Source: Actinomadura rayongensis (GTDB lineage Bacteria > Actinomycetota > Actinomycetes > Streptosporangiales > Streptosporangiaceae). Taken from it: DNA of 64,000 nt. The stretch spans positions 248,001-312,000 of the forward strand of contig NZ_WUTW01000007.1 of the NCBI RefSeq assembly GCF_009831215.1. Reading direction: 5' to 3'. A program made the position numbers and the translations under genes. The notes under the pieces are model-generated. The model saw only the letters and a program-made list of their open reading frames with translations. It did no database searches and had not been told where the DNA came from. This document shows positions 48,310-56,699 of the stretch, piece by piece (position 1 is the stretch's first letter; each line of letters begins with the position of its first letter).

Positions 48310-50832
48310 GTGCACTTCGTCGGACGGCGGACGGAACTGGACCGGTTACGACGAGTTCTGGCGACGGTGGAGGCCGGAACCTTCCTCGATGTCGTCGGCA
48401 TTCACGGAGTCGGCAAGACCTCGCTCCTGAACGAGTTCGCGCGGCTGACGCGGCCGGATCCCGACGTCCGCGTCTTCACGATCGATATGTGGGACTACCG
48501 GCTGGGCGAGGGTTTCGTCGACGATTTCGGGCCCGACGCGAGCGCGGCCGTCCTTTTCGAGACCTTCCAGCGCTCCCTGAAGCTGACCACCCTTTTCACC
48601 GCCGGTGCGGGCGAAGAGGAACACGAGGCGTTCGCCGGGCTGCGGGCCGCCCACCGGGAGCATCTCCAGTTGCACGAACTGCTCCTCGCGAAACGGGGCG
48701 GCGGAACCTGCGTGCGGCCGACGACGGAGAGCGCGCGGGAGTCCGCGAGTCCCCCGGCCGGCGGGAACGTCATCGCCGGATCGCATCTCACCAACGCCGT
48801 GCAGGCCAGAGACGTCCACAACATCATCATCAACTCGACGCCCGGCGACGAGGAGACGCGGGTGCTGCTGCGCGGCCTTCAGAACCTCGCCGACGACGTC
48901 TTCGTCGACGCGTGGACGGCCTTCACCGCGAACCGCCGGGTGCTCATCGCGGTCGACGGGTTCGAGACGGTCGCCGACGACGAACTGGGGCTGTGGATGG
49001 CCCGGCTCGCCGCCCGGCTGCCGCGGACCCTCGTCGTCGCCGCCCGCACGCCGTCGAGCCGGCCGGTCGTGTTCCAGCGGAACGAGGTCCAGCAGCTCGT
49101 CCTGCGCAACTTCGACCTCGCGGAGGTGGGGCGGTACCTGGCGGGCCGGTTCCATCCGGCGTCGCTCCGGCCGGACGTGGCGGACGTCGCCTACGCCGCC
49201 ACCGCGGGCCATCCCGGCGGGGTGAGCCTGGTCGCCGAGCTGATCGCCGAGACCGAAGGCGCGGCGATCTCGCCCGCGAGCCTCCAACGGCGCCTGAACC
49301 GGCTGCCCGACGACTGGGAACGGCGCTGGGGCGGCCTCGTGGAGCTGATCCTCACCGCGACCAACAACGCGAAGCTCCACCTGGCGGTCGAGGCCGCCGC
49401 CGTGGCCGGCTCCTTCGACGACGCCCTGCTCGGGGAACTGGTCGGCGCCGACGGCGTGACGCCCGTCGAACTCCGGTCCCTGATCCGCCGGATGGACGAC
49501 CTCGGCCTGCTCCAGCAGCTCGTCCGCGACGGCCTGTCCGACCGGCTGCGCCTCCACGAGTTCGTCCGGCGCTCGGTGGCGGCGCGGCTCCGGACGCTGC
49601 ACCACCGCGAACGTTGGCTGCCGCTGCACCGGATCGCCGCCGAGCACTACTACAGCCTGCTGAACGACTGGGACGGCGGCGCCTTCGACTCCTACCTCTC
49701 GTGGTACGCGTTCGAGAATCCCGAATGGCAGGAGAACAAGCGGAGCTGGCTGTGGCACACGGGCATGCTGACCGACCGGCGGCACCGCCAGGTCGCGCGC
49801 GCACGGCTCGTCCGCGTCTTCCTCATGGCCTTCTGGTGGTGGGGCACGTACCTGCCGTTCCCGTTCAACCGCCAGCTGCTGGAGGACTGGGGTCGCGCCA
49901 CCGCGCTCTGGGAACCGGGCCGCGCGTCCCGCCCGCGCCTGGGCAGGAGCGAGGACCAGGAACTCGTGGACGCGCTGACCTTCCTGCTCGACGCCTATCC
50001 GGCCGGTCTCCTGGAACGTCCGGCGGACACGCCCTGGGACGAGATCCGGGGGAAGATGCTCCTGGTCCGCGACCTGTGCGGACTCGGGCCCGGCGGGCGG
50101 CCCGGCGGCCTGTCCCCGGCCGAGGCGGTCGATCTGGACTGGGCGGACGCGCTCATCACGCTGGTCCACGCCCACACCCGCCGGTTCCGCGACCCGGCCG
50201 ATCCGGCGGGCGAAGAACTCTACGCGCGGGCGGCGGCCCTGTTCACCGCCCTCGGCGACGAGTGGACCGTCCGGTGGATCGAGTTCGAGCGCGCCGACCT
50301 CGCCTTCGAGGCGGGCGATCCGGCCGGCGCCGCACGGCGGCTCGCCGCGACCGCCGCCGTCGTCCGGGCGGACGGCGCGGCCGGCGGCGACTGGGACCAC
50401 GAACTGCTCGGGAACCTCCACCGGCTCGCCGCCGACCTCCACTGGGGACGCGGCGAACTCGGGGAGAGCGCGCAGGAGTACGGCCGCGCGGTGGCGCACG
50501 CCTACGTGTTCCAGGGCGTCCCGAATCCGCCGGACGAATACACCCGGCAGTTCTACACCGAGATGACGACGCGGACCGCGCGGCGGATCGGCGAGCTGGC
50601 CGCGAGCCCGGCCGACGCCGCCGTGTTCGTCACCGGCCTGCGCGCCCAGGTCCCGGTCCCCGGCAACGAGGCCGACCGGACCGGAACGCAGTTCTTCCCG
50701 GTGGGACCGACCCTGGAAGAACTGCGCGCCCGGGACACCGCCTTCATGACGCGCTGGCGGACGTCTCCGCTCTGTTCCGTCGACCCGTTCCCGGGCCTGT
50801 CCCACGTCGTCGACCTGCTCGGGGACGACTGA
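48310..50832 (+). CDS. STAND/NB-ARC-like NTPase with helical-repeat C-terminus
   Basis: This is an 840-residue protein. The NTPase core starts at residue 1 with FVGRRTELDRLRRVL. Walker A is GIHGVGKTS (residues 30-38), Walker B RVLIAVDGFE (210-219), sensor-like LVVAART (241-247) and the NB-ARC-type GHPGGVSLVAEL (from 300). A winged-helix segment follows (about 380-440), then ~400 mostly helical residues rich in Trp and Arg, resembling TPR-like sensor repeats. An unusual insert near residues 152-176 lies between Walker A and B. GTG 48310 follows AGGAG at 6 bp. It is likely a signalling or conflict-type switch protein; no effector domain is recognised. Confidence 0.85.
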   Translation: MHFVGRRTELDRLRRVLATVEAGTFLDVVGIHGVGKTSLLNEFARLTRPDPDVRVFTIDMWDYRLGEGFVDDFGPDASAAVLFETFQRSLKLTTLFTAGAGEEEHEAFAGLRAAHREHLQLHELLLAKRGGGTCVRPTTESARESASPPAGGNVIAGSHLTNAVQARDVHNIIINSTPGDEETRVLLRGLQNLADDVFVDAWTAFTANRRVLIAVDGFETVADDELGLWMARLAARLPRTLVVAARTPSSRPVVFQRNEVQQLVLRNFDLAEVGRYLAGRFHPASLRPDVADVAYAATAGHPGGVSLVAELIAETEGAAISPASLQRRLNRLPDDWERRWGGLVELILTATNNAKLHLAVEAAAVAGSFDDALLGELVGADGVTPVELRSLIRRMDDLGLLQQLVRDGLSDRLRLHEFVRRSVAARLRTLHHRERWLPLHRIAAEHYYSLLNDWDGGAFDSYLSWYAFENPEWQENKRSWLWHTGMLTDRRHRQVARARLVRVFLMAFWWWGTYLPFPFNRQLLEDWGRATALWEPGRASRPRLGRSEDQELVDALTFLLDAYPAGLLERPADTPWDEIRGKMLLVRDLCGLGPGGRPGGLSPAEAVDLDWADALITLVHAHTRRFRDPADPAGEELYARAAALFTALGDEWTVRWIEFERADLAFEAGDPAGAARRLAATAAVVRADGAAGGDWDHELLGNLHRLAADLHWGRGELGESAQEYGRAVAHAYVFQGVPNPPDEYTRQFYTEMTTRTARRIGELAASPADAAVFVTGLRAQVPVPGNEADRTGTQFFPVGPTLEELRARDTAFMTRWRTSPLCSVDPFPGLSHVVDLLGDD

Positions 50833-50928
50833 CGGGGCGCGCCACCGACCACGCGTTTCCCCCGATGCCCCGTTCCGCCGGGTCGGCGGCCTCAGGCGGG
50901 GGATGTAGTGGGAGGGAAGGGGCATCGG

Positions 50929-52602
50929 ATGGACGCGGACGTCATCGTTGTCGGGGCCGGGCTGGCTGGGCTTGTGGCGGCGCGGGAGCTGACCGCGCGG
51001 GGGCGCAAGGTCGCGCTCGTTGATCAGGAAGGGCCCGCGAACCTCGGCGGGCAGGCGTACTGGTCGTTCGGTGGGCTGTTCCTGGTGGACACGCCCGAGC
51101 AGCGGCGGCTCGGTGTTCGGGACTCGTTCGAGTTGGCGTGGAGTGACTGGCAGGGCAGCGCGCGGTTCGATCGGCTGGACGACGAGGACGTGTGGGCCGT
51201 TCGTTGGGCGCGTGCGTACGTTGAGTTCGCCGCCGGGGAGAAGCGCGCTTGGCTGGGGTCGCGGGGCGTGCGGCTGACGCCGGTCGTCGGGTGGGCCGAG
51301 CGCGGAGAGTTGCGGGCGGACGGGCACGGGAACTCGGTGCCGCGCTTTCATATCGCCTGGGGAACCGGTACGGGGGTGGTGGCGCCTTTTGTGGACGACG
51401 CGCACCGGGCCGCTGCGGGCGGGCTGCTGCGCTTTTTCCACCGTTACCGGGTGGACGAGCTGGTGTTGCAGGACGGCGTTGTCACCGGGGTGCGCGGGGC
51501 CGTTCTCGCCGACGATCCCGCGCCGCGCGGCGTGGCCACCAACCGTGATCCGGTCGGTGAGTTCGAGCTGACTGCGCAGGCCGTCGTCCTCGCGACCGGC
51601 GGGATCGGTGCGAACCATGAGATGGTGCGCCGGTTCTGGCCGGAGCGGATGGGTGCCGCGCCGCGGGAAATGATCACGGGCGTGCCCGCGTACGTGGACG
51701 GGCGGATGCTCGACATCAGCGCCGACGCGGGCGTCCGGCTGGTGAACCGGGATCGGATGTGGCACTACACCGAGGGCATCCGGAACTGGGATCCGGTTTG
51801 GCCGCGCCACGCGATCCGCATCCTGCCCGGTCCGTCCCCGATGTGGTTCGACGCGCTGGGACGGCGCCTGCCCGATCCGTATCTGCCGGGCTACGACACG
51901 CTCGGCACGCTGAAGTACCTGCGCACCACGGAAGACATCGCGCCTTACGACCACTCGTGGTTCGTCCTCACCCGGAGGATCATCGAGAAGGAGTTCGCGC
52001 TGTCCGGCTCGGAGCAGAACCCGGACCTCACCCGGGGCGACCGGGCGGCGGTGCTCCGGGAGCGGCTGCTGAAGAGGGGCGCGCCGGAGCCTGTCGCGGC
52101 GTTCTTGCGGCACGGTGAGGACTTCGTCGTCGCCGCCTCTCTGGACGATCTCGTTCGCAAGATGAACGCTCTCACCGATGAGCCCCTGCTGGACGCCGCC
52201 GCGCTGCACCGCCAGATCGAGGCGCGCGACCTCCAGGTGGCCAACGCGTTCAGCAAGGACGCGCAGGTCCAGGGCATCCGCAACGCGCGCCGCTACCTCG
52301 GCGACCGGCTCGTCCGGGTGGCGGCGCCGCATCGCATCCTCGACCCGGCGGCCGGGCCGCTGGTCGGGGTGAAGTTGCACGTCCTCACCCGCAAGACGCT
52401 CGGCGGCGTCCAGACGGACCTGGACGCACGCGCCCTCGGGCTCGACGGCCGGCCGATCGGCGGGCTGTACGCGGCCGGGGAGGTCGCCGGGTTCGGCGGC
52501 GGGGGCGCGCACGGCTACAGCGCGCTGGAAGGCACCTTTCTCGGCGGCTGCCTCTTCACCGGACGCGTGGCGGGGCGGGCCGCCGCCGACGCCACCGCCT
52601 GA
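50929..52602 (+). CDS. FAD-binding dehydrogenase (KstD/fumarate-reductase flavoprotein family)
   Basis: This is a 557-residue flavoprotein. The N-terminal Rossmann motif is VIVVGAGLAGLVAARELTARG (residues ~5-25) with the E/D-box at ALVDQEG; QAYWSFGGLFLVDTPEQRR follows, and the C-terminal GLYAAGEVAGFGGGGAHGYS closes the FAD site. This layout is shared by 3-ketosteroid delta1-dehydrogenase relatives annotated as FAD-binding dehydrogenase (Rv0785 type). The conserved Tyr pair of true KstD could not be assigned, so steroid activity is not claimed. The ATG at 50929 follows GGGAGGGAAGG. It is convergent with the TetR gene at 52605. Confidence 0.88.
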   Translation: MDADVIVVGAGLAGLVAARELTARGRKVALVDQEGPANLGGQAYWSFGGLFLVDTPEQRRLGVRDSFELAWSDWQGSARFDRLDDEDVWAVRWARAYVEFAAGEKRAWLGSRGVRLTPVVGWAERGELRADGHGNSVPRFHIAWGTGTGVVAPFVDDAHRAAAGGLLRFFHRYRVDELVLQDGVVTGVRGAVLADDPAPRGVATNRDPVGEFELTAQAVVLATGGIGANHEMVRRFWPERMGAAPREMITGVPAYVDGRMLDISADAGVRLVNRDRMWHYTEGIRNWDPVWPRHAIRILPGPSPMWFDALGRRLPDPYLPGYDTLGTLKYLRTTEDIAPYDHSWFVLTRRIIEKEFALSGSEQNPDLTRGDRAAVLRERLLKRGAPEPVAAFLRHGEDFVVAASLDDLVRKMNALTDEPLLDAAALHRQIEARDLQVANAFSKDAQVQGIRNARRYLGDRLVRVAAPHRILDPAAGPLVGVKLHVLTRKTLGGVQTDLDARALGLDGRPIGGLYAAGEVAGFGGGGAHGYSALEGTFLGGCLFTGRVAGRAAADATA

Positions 52603-52604
52603 CC

Positions 52605-53219
52605 TCACGCCGGGGCCAGGCCCGCGCGGATCGCGGCGTCGGCGGCGGTGCGGAACGCGCGGTCGACGGTCTCGGGCGGTTCGGTCGCACCCGCTTCGAG
52701 CCAGGTGCGCAGGGCCGTCAGCAGCATGCTGGAGACCATCGCCGCGAGCAGTGGGACCGGCACGGCGGACGGGCCGGACGCCCGCGCGGCCAGCCGTCCG
52801 GCGTAGTCGGCCGTCAGCTCGCGGTGCAGGGCGTCCAGGAACAGCGGCAGGCCCCGGCCCCGCGACATGACGACGTACAGCTCGGAACGCTCGCCGATGT
52901 GCCGGAGCAGGGGGAGGCTGACGTGGGCGGCGTCGCCGGCCGCCAGGGCGCCGATCATCTGGCGGGCGCCGTCGGCCAGCAGCGCGTCCTTGTCGGTGAA
53001 GTGCGCGTAGAAGGTGGAGCGCCCGACGTCGGCGCGGTCGGTGATCTCCTGGACGGTGATCGCGTCGTAGCGCTTGACGAGCATGAGGTCCATCAGCGCG
53101 CCCATCAGCAGCCGCCGGGTGCGCGCCGACCGGCGGTCCGTCCGCTTGTTCCCGGACGGTTCGCCGCAGGCGTCCGGTAGCGGACGGACAGGGCGATCTG
53201 GTGATTGACCCGATACCAC
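52605..53219 (-). CDS. TetR/AcrR family transcriptional regulator
   Basis: This is a TetR-family regulator whose HTH contains RRLLMGALMDLMLVKRYDAI and VGRSTFYAHFTDKDALLADG, followed by a ligand-binding domain. The start is uncertain: the frame is open to an ATG at 53276, which would share its bases with the divergent methyltransferase ATG, and a GTG at 53219 (204 residues) is used here because the conserved part begins near NKRTDRRSARTRR. It probably autoregulates and controls the divergent methyltransferase gene: the gap contains CGATAC three times (53211, 53229 and 53237) and GTCCCGAA twice. Confidence 0.85.
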   Translation of the reverse strand: MVSGQSPDRPVRPLPDACGEPSGNKRTDRRSARTRRLLMGALMDLMLVKRYDAITVQEITDRADVGRSTFYAHFTDKDALLADGARQMIGALAAGDAAHVSLPLLRHIGERSELYVVMSRGRGLPLFLDALHRELTADYAGRLAARASGPSAVPVPLLAAMVSSMLLTALRTWLEAGATEPPETVDRAFRTAADAAIRAGLAPA

Positions 53220-53274
53220 AGTCCCGAACGATACTCCGATACGGAACAACTGTCCCGAATCGGAAGGCGTCTCC

Positions 53275-53862
53275 ATGCTCGCTTCGCTCTACGGCCCGCT
53301 CGTCGCGGTGCTGACGCTCGGCCGCGCCGGTTCGCTGCGCGCCGCGACGCTGGCCGCCGCCGGGGTCGGACCCGGCGACGACGTCCTGGACGTCGGCTGC
53401 GCCACCGGTCAGCTCACCGGCGCCGCCCGCGCGGCCGTCGGCGAGGACGCGCGGGTCACCGGCCTGGACGCGTCCGCCGCGATGCTCGACAGGGCCCGCG
53501 CCCGCACCGGCCGGGCGGAGTTCGTGCAGGGCGAAGCGCAGCGCCTGCCGTTCCCCACAGCGTCGTTCGACGTCGTCGTGCTCAGCCTCGTCCTGCACTA
53601 CCTCGACCGCGAGCAGGCCGCCGCCGCGCTGGCCGAGGCGCGCCGCGTGCTCCGGCCCGGCGGGCGCGCGGTCGTGGTGGACTTCGCCCGCGCCGGGTCC
53701 GCCGCCGGACACGTCCGCGCGCACCTGATGCTGCACGGGCGCGCCGCCGCGACCGCGCCCGACCACGCCGCGCTGCTCACCGCGAGCGGCCTGACCGACG
53801 TCCGCGCGGCGCCGTGCCCCGTCAAGGCCCTGGCGATCACGCGCGGCACGGCCGAAAGGTGA
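53275..53862 (+). CDS. Class I SAM-dependent methyltransferase
   Basis: This 195-residue Rossmann-fold methyltransferase (Methyltransf_11 type) has the SAM motif I VLDVGCATGQLTGAA (residues ~37-51), the acidic motif ARVTGLDASAAML, motif III AQRLPFPTASFDVVV and a post-motif region LRPGGRAVVVDFARAG. It transfers a methyl group to a small molecule or lipid that is not identifiable. An amphipathic start (MLASLYGPLVAVLTLGRAG) suggests membrane association. The ATG follows GGAAGG at 8 bp. It is divergent from the TetR gene and probably repressed by it. Confidence 0.9.
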   Translation: MLASLYGPLVAVLTLGRAGSLRAATLAAAGVGPGDDVLDVGCATGQLTGAARAAVGEDARVTGLDASAAMLDRARARTGRAEFVQGEAQRLPFPTASFDVVVLSLVLHYLDREQAAAALAEARRVLRPGGRAVVVDFARAGSAAGHVRAHLMLHGRAAATAPDHAALLTASGLTDVRAAPCPVKALAITRGTAER

Positions 53863-53940
53863 GCCGCGACCGGATCGCAACGGCGTCACCTGCGCTGTTG
53901 TCGGGATGCCGCAACCCGTCCCGTGCGTCATCCTGAGCCG

Positions 53941-54945
53941 ATGGCCAGTCACGGGCATGGGCACGGGCACGGGCATCGGCGGGGCGTGCGGACGCGGATC
54001 CTGCACGTCGTCCGCCCGCACTCGCACGAGGCCGCCGACCGCGTGGACGCCGCGCTGGAGGGCAGCGCCGAGGGCATGCGCGCCCTGTGGGTGTCGCTCG
54101 GAATGCTGGCCGCGACGGCAGCCGTGCAGGCGGTGGTCGCGGCGGTCTCGGGGTCGGTGGCGCTGCTCGGCGACACGCTGCACAACGCGGCCGACGCGCT
54201 GACCGCCGTCCCGCTCGGCCTCGCGTTCTGGCTCGGCCGCCGCCCGCCCGACCGCCGCTACACCTACGGGTACGGACGCGCCGAAGACCTCGCGGGAATC
54301 GCCGTCGTGGCGGCCATCGCGGCGTCCTCGGCGGCGGCGGCCTGGACGGCGGCGGAACGGCTCGTCCACCCGCAGCCGGTGTCCGGCCTGCCCGCCGTGG
54401 CCGCCGCAGCCCTGGTCGGGTTCGCGGGCAACGAGCTGGTCGCCCGGCACCGGATCAGGACCGGCCGCCGCATCGGGTCCGCTGCGCTCGTCGCCGACGG
54501 CCTGCACGCCCGCACCGACGGGTTCGCGTCGCTGGCCGTCCTGCTCGGGGCCGGGGGCGCCGCGCTCGGCTGGGACCGCGCCGACCCGGTGGTGGGCCTG
54601 GCGATCACCGTCGTGATCCTGGCGGTGCTGCGGCAGGCGGCCCGGGAGGTCGTCCGGCGGCTCATGGACGCCGTCGACCCGGCGCTGGTCACGACCGCCG
54701 AGGACGTCCTGCGCGGTACGCCGGGCGTCCGGGACGCCGGGACGGTGCGGCTGCGCTGGATCGGGCACCGGCTGCGCGCCGAGTGCGAGATCGTCGTCCC
54801 GCCGGACGCCACGGTCGTGGAAGCGCACCGGACGGCGGTGGACGCCGAACGGGCGCTGCTCCAAGCGCTCCCCAGGCTGGCCGCCGCGACCGTCCACGCC
54901 GACCCCGAGACCGCCGCGGGCGCCCGCCACCACGCCGGACGCTAG
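53941..54945 (+). CDS. Cation diffusion facilitator family transporter
   Basis: This 334-residue divalent-metal/proton antiporter has a His-rich cytoplasmic head (SHGHGHGHGHRR) likely to bind metal. Six membrane segments follow, with CDF signatures SVALLGDTLHNAADALTAVP in helix 2 (Asp/His of the metal site) and ADGLHARTDGFASLAVLLGA in helix 5, then a C-terminal cytoplasmic domain (from ~245) with VRLRWIGHRLRAECEI. It exports Zn2+ or related ions. The start may be at 53941 or the GTG at 53923. It overlaps the convergent LysR gene by 4 bp. Confidence 0.93.
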   Translation: MASHGHGHGHGHRRGVRTRILHVVRPHSHEAADRVDAALEGSAEGMRALWVSLGMLAATAAVQAVVAAVSGSVALLGDTLHNAADALTAVPLGLAFWLGRRPPDRRYTYGYGRAEDLAGIAVVAAIAASSAAAAWTAAERLVHPQPVSGLPAVAAAALVGFAGNELVARHRIRTGRRIGSAALVADGLHARTDGFASLAVLLGAGGAALGWDRADPVVGLAITVVILAVLRQAAREVVRRLMDAVDPALVTTAEDVLRGTPGVRDAGTVRLRWIGHRLRAECEIVVPPDATVVEAHRTAVDAERALLQALPRLAAATVHADPETAAGARHHAGR

Positions 54946-55814
54946 CCGGCGGCGGCGTCCAGGAACGCGGTGCGGGCCGGGGACGTCGTGTGCTGCGGCC
55001 ACAGCGCGTGCAGCGGCGCGTGGACGGCCGGTTCGAGGTCGAGCACCCGGACCAGCCCGCCCGCCGCCGAACCGGGAGCGAGCGTCACGAACGCGACGGC
55101 GTCGGTCCCGATCACGGCGGTCGCGGGCGGCGTGCCCTGCAGCTCGCTCCGCTCGTAGCGAGGCTCGAACCCGGCCCGCCGGCACTCGTCCAGGAGGAAG
55201 TCGGTGTAGCGGGACCGTCCGGGCGTCCCCCAGACGAGGATCCGCCGGTCGCGCAGGTCGGCGAGCGCGACGGCGGACCGGTCGGCCAGCGGGTGGTCCG
55301 CGGCGACGGCGACGCGCAGCCGGTGCCGCGCGAGCGTCGCCCGGACGAGCCCGTGCGGCGCCCGCATCCCCCGGCACAGCCCGAGGTCCAGATGCCCGGC
55401 GGTGAGGTCGGCGGCGAGGTCGCCGGGGTAGCGCTGGTGGCTCTCGGCGCGCAGGCCGGGGTGCGCGGCGCGCGCGGCGGCGACCAGGACGCTGACCTCC
55501 TCGCCCGTCACCGCCGGGGTGTGGCCGATGCGGAGCGTCTCGGGCTCGTCCCGGCCGACCGCGCGGGCGCGCCGCACCGCCGACCGGGCCAGGCCGTGCA
55601 GGACGCGGGCGTCCTCGATCAGCGCGGCCCCGGCGGGCAGGACGGTCACCCGCCCGCCCTGCCGGTCCAGCAGCGGCACGCCCACCTCGCGTTCCAGCGT
55701 GCGGACGGACGTGCTGAGCGCCTGCTGCGTGAGGTGCAGGCGCTCGGCGGCGCGGGTGAAGCCGCCCTCCTCGGCCACCGCGATCAGGTGGTCCAGCTTG
55801 CGCAGGTCGAGCAT
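54942..55814 (-). CDS. LysR family transcriptional regulator
   Basis: This is a 290-residue regulator with an N-terminal winged HTH (residues 1-62: LDHLIAVAEEGGFTRAAERL, then TQQALSTSVRTLEREVG) and a type 2 periplasmic-binding-like effector domain (about 90-285). It is 58 bp downstream of the SDR gene on the same strand, so it may be cotranscribed with it and regulate it, unlike the usual divergent LysR arrangement. It overlaps the convergent CDF transporter gene. Confidence 0.92.
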   Translation of the reverse strand: MLDLRKLDHLIAVAEEGGFTRAAERLHLTQQALSTSVRTLEREVGVPLLDRQGGRVTVLPAGAALIEDARVLHGLARSAVRRARAVGRDEPETLRIGHTPAVTGEEVSVLVAAARAAHPGLRAESHQRYPGDLAADLTAGHLDLGLCRGMRAPHGLVRATLARHRLRVAVAADHPLADRSAVALADLRDRRILVWGTPGRSRYTDFLLDECRRAGFEPRYERSELQGTPPATAVIGTDAVAFVTLAPGSAAGGLVRVLDLEPAVHAPLHALWPQHTTSPARTAFLDAAAG

Positions 55815-55872
55815 CACGGTCTTCCGGTCGCGTCCGCGCGGCCGGGGCGCCGCGCCGCGTCCCAGCTTAGGT

Positions 55873-56622
55873 TCAGCGGGTGGTGTACCCGCCGTTGGCG
55901 AAGATCGTCTGGCCGGTGATCCACCGGCCGCCGGTCGCCAGGAACTCCACGAGCGGGACGATGTCCTCGATCCGGGTGAGCCGGTCCCCCATCGCCTGGG
56001 AGCGGTGGAACGCGACCCGCTCGGGCGTCTCCTGCGGGTAGAAGAACGGCGTGTCCATCGGCCCGGGCGCGACGTTGTTCACCGCGATCCCCCGGCTCGC
56101 GAACTCCTTCGCCGCCGCGCGGGTGAAGTGCTCCAGCGGCGCCTTCGCTCCCGCGTAGGTGGAGTACCCGTCGGTGAAGGCGGCGAGCAGCGACGTGACG
56201 AGGCTGATGATCGCGCCGTTGTCGTTGAGGCGGCGCCCGGCCTCCTGGAGGAAGAAATAGGCGGCCTTGGCGTTGACGCCGAACATGGTGTCGAATTCGG
56301 CCTCGGTGGTGTCCAGGATGGGTTTCCTGAGCACCATTCCGGTGGTGTTGACGGCGACGTCCACGCCGCCGAACTCGTCCAGCGCCGTGTCGAACAGCCG
56401 CCGGACGTCGGCGACGCGCGTGAGGTCGCCCTGCACCGCGACGGCCTGCGTCCCGGCGGCCTGCACCGCCCCGACGGTCTTCTCCGCGTCGACCGCCGAC
56501 GCGGCGCCGTGGTAATGGACGACGACATTGGCGCCCGCCGCCGCGAACCGCTCGCTGATCAGCCCGCCGAGGTTCTTCGCGCCGCCCGCGACGACGGCCA
56601 CTTTCCCCTGCAACTCGGACAT
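55873..56622 (-). CDS. SDR family oxidoreductase
   Basis: This is a 249-residue short-chain dehydrogenase. The cofactor motif AGGAKNLGGLISERFA is followed by VHYHGA, a pattern preferring NADP(H); NTTGMVLR replaces the usual NNAG strand motif, Ser is in SLVTSLLAAF, and the active-site pair is in YAGAKAPLEHF. The end NGGYTTR matches 3-oxoacyl-ACP reductase-like SDRs. The ATG at 56622 is preceded by a GGGGGG run at good distance. It is followed by the LysR gene; the intergenic DNA upstream is AT-richer and probably holds the promoter. Confidence 0.9.
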   Translation of the reverse strand: MSELQGKVAVVAGGAKNLGGLISERFAAAGANVVVHYHGAASAVDAEKTVGAVQAAGTQAVAVQGDLTRVADVRRLFDTALDEFGGVDVAVNTTGMVLRKPILDTTEAEFDTMFGVNAKAAYFFLQEAGRRLNDNGAIISLVTSLLAAFTDGYSTYAGAKAPLEHFTRAAAKEFASRGIAVNNVAPGPMDTPFFYPQETPERVAFHRSQAMGDRLTRIEDIVPLVEFLATGGRWITGQTIFANGGYTTR

Positions 56623-56699
56623 GAAGGAACCCCCCTTTGTCGTTTCCTCCACGCTAGGAGGCGACGGCGCCGGAAGGGAAACACGGAATTCTTGTGGGG

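Noticed and set aside
50929..52602. Naming the FAD dehydrogenase a 3-ketosteroid dehydrogenase
   Set aside because: The family is shared, but the steroid-site residues cannot be assigned by eye and there are no steroid-degradation neighbours on this side.
48346..55377. A 2343-codon open frame on the minus strand
   Set aside because: It is antisense to the NTPase, FAD dehydrogenase, methyltransferase and transporter genes, has no recognisable domain along its length, is rich in Arg/Pro/Gly, and reflects the lack of stops opposite high-GC genes.
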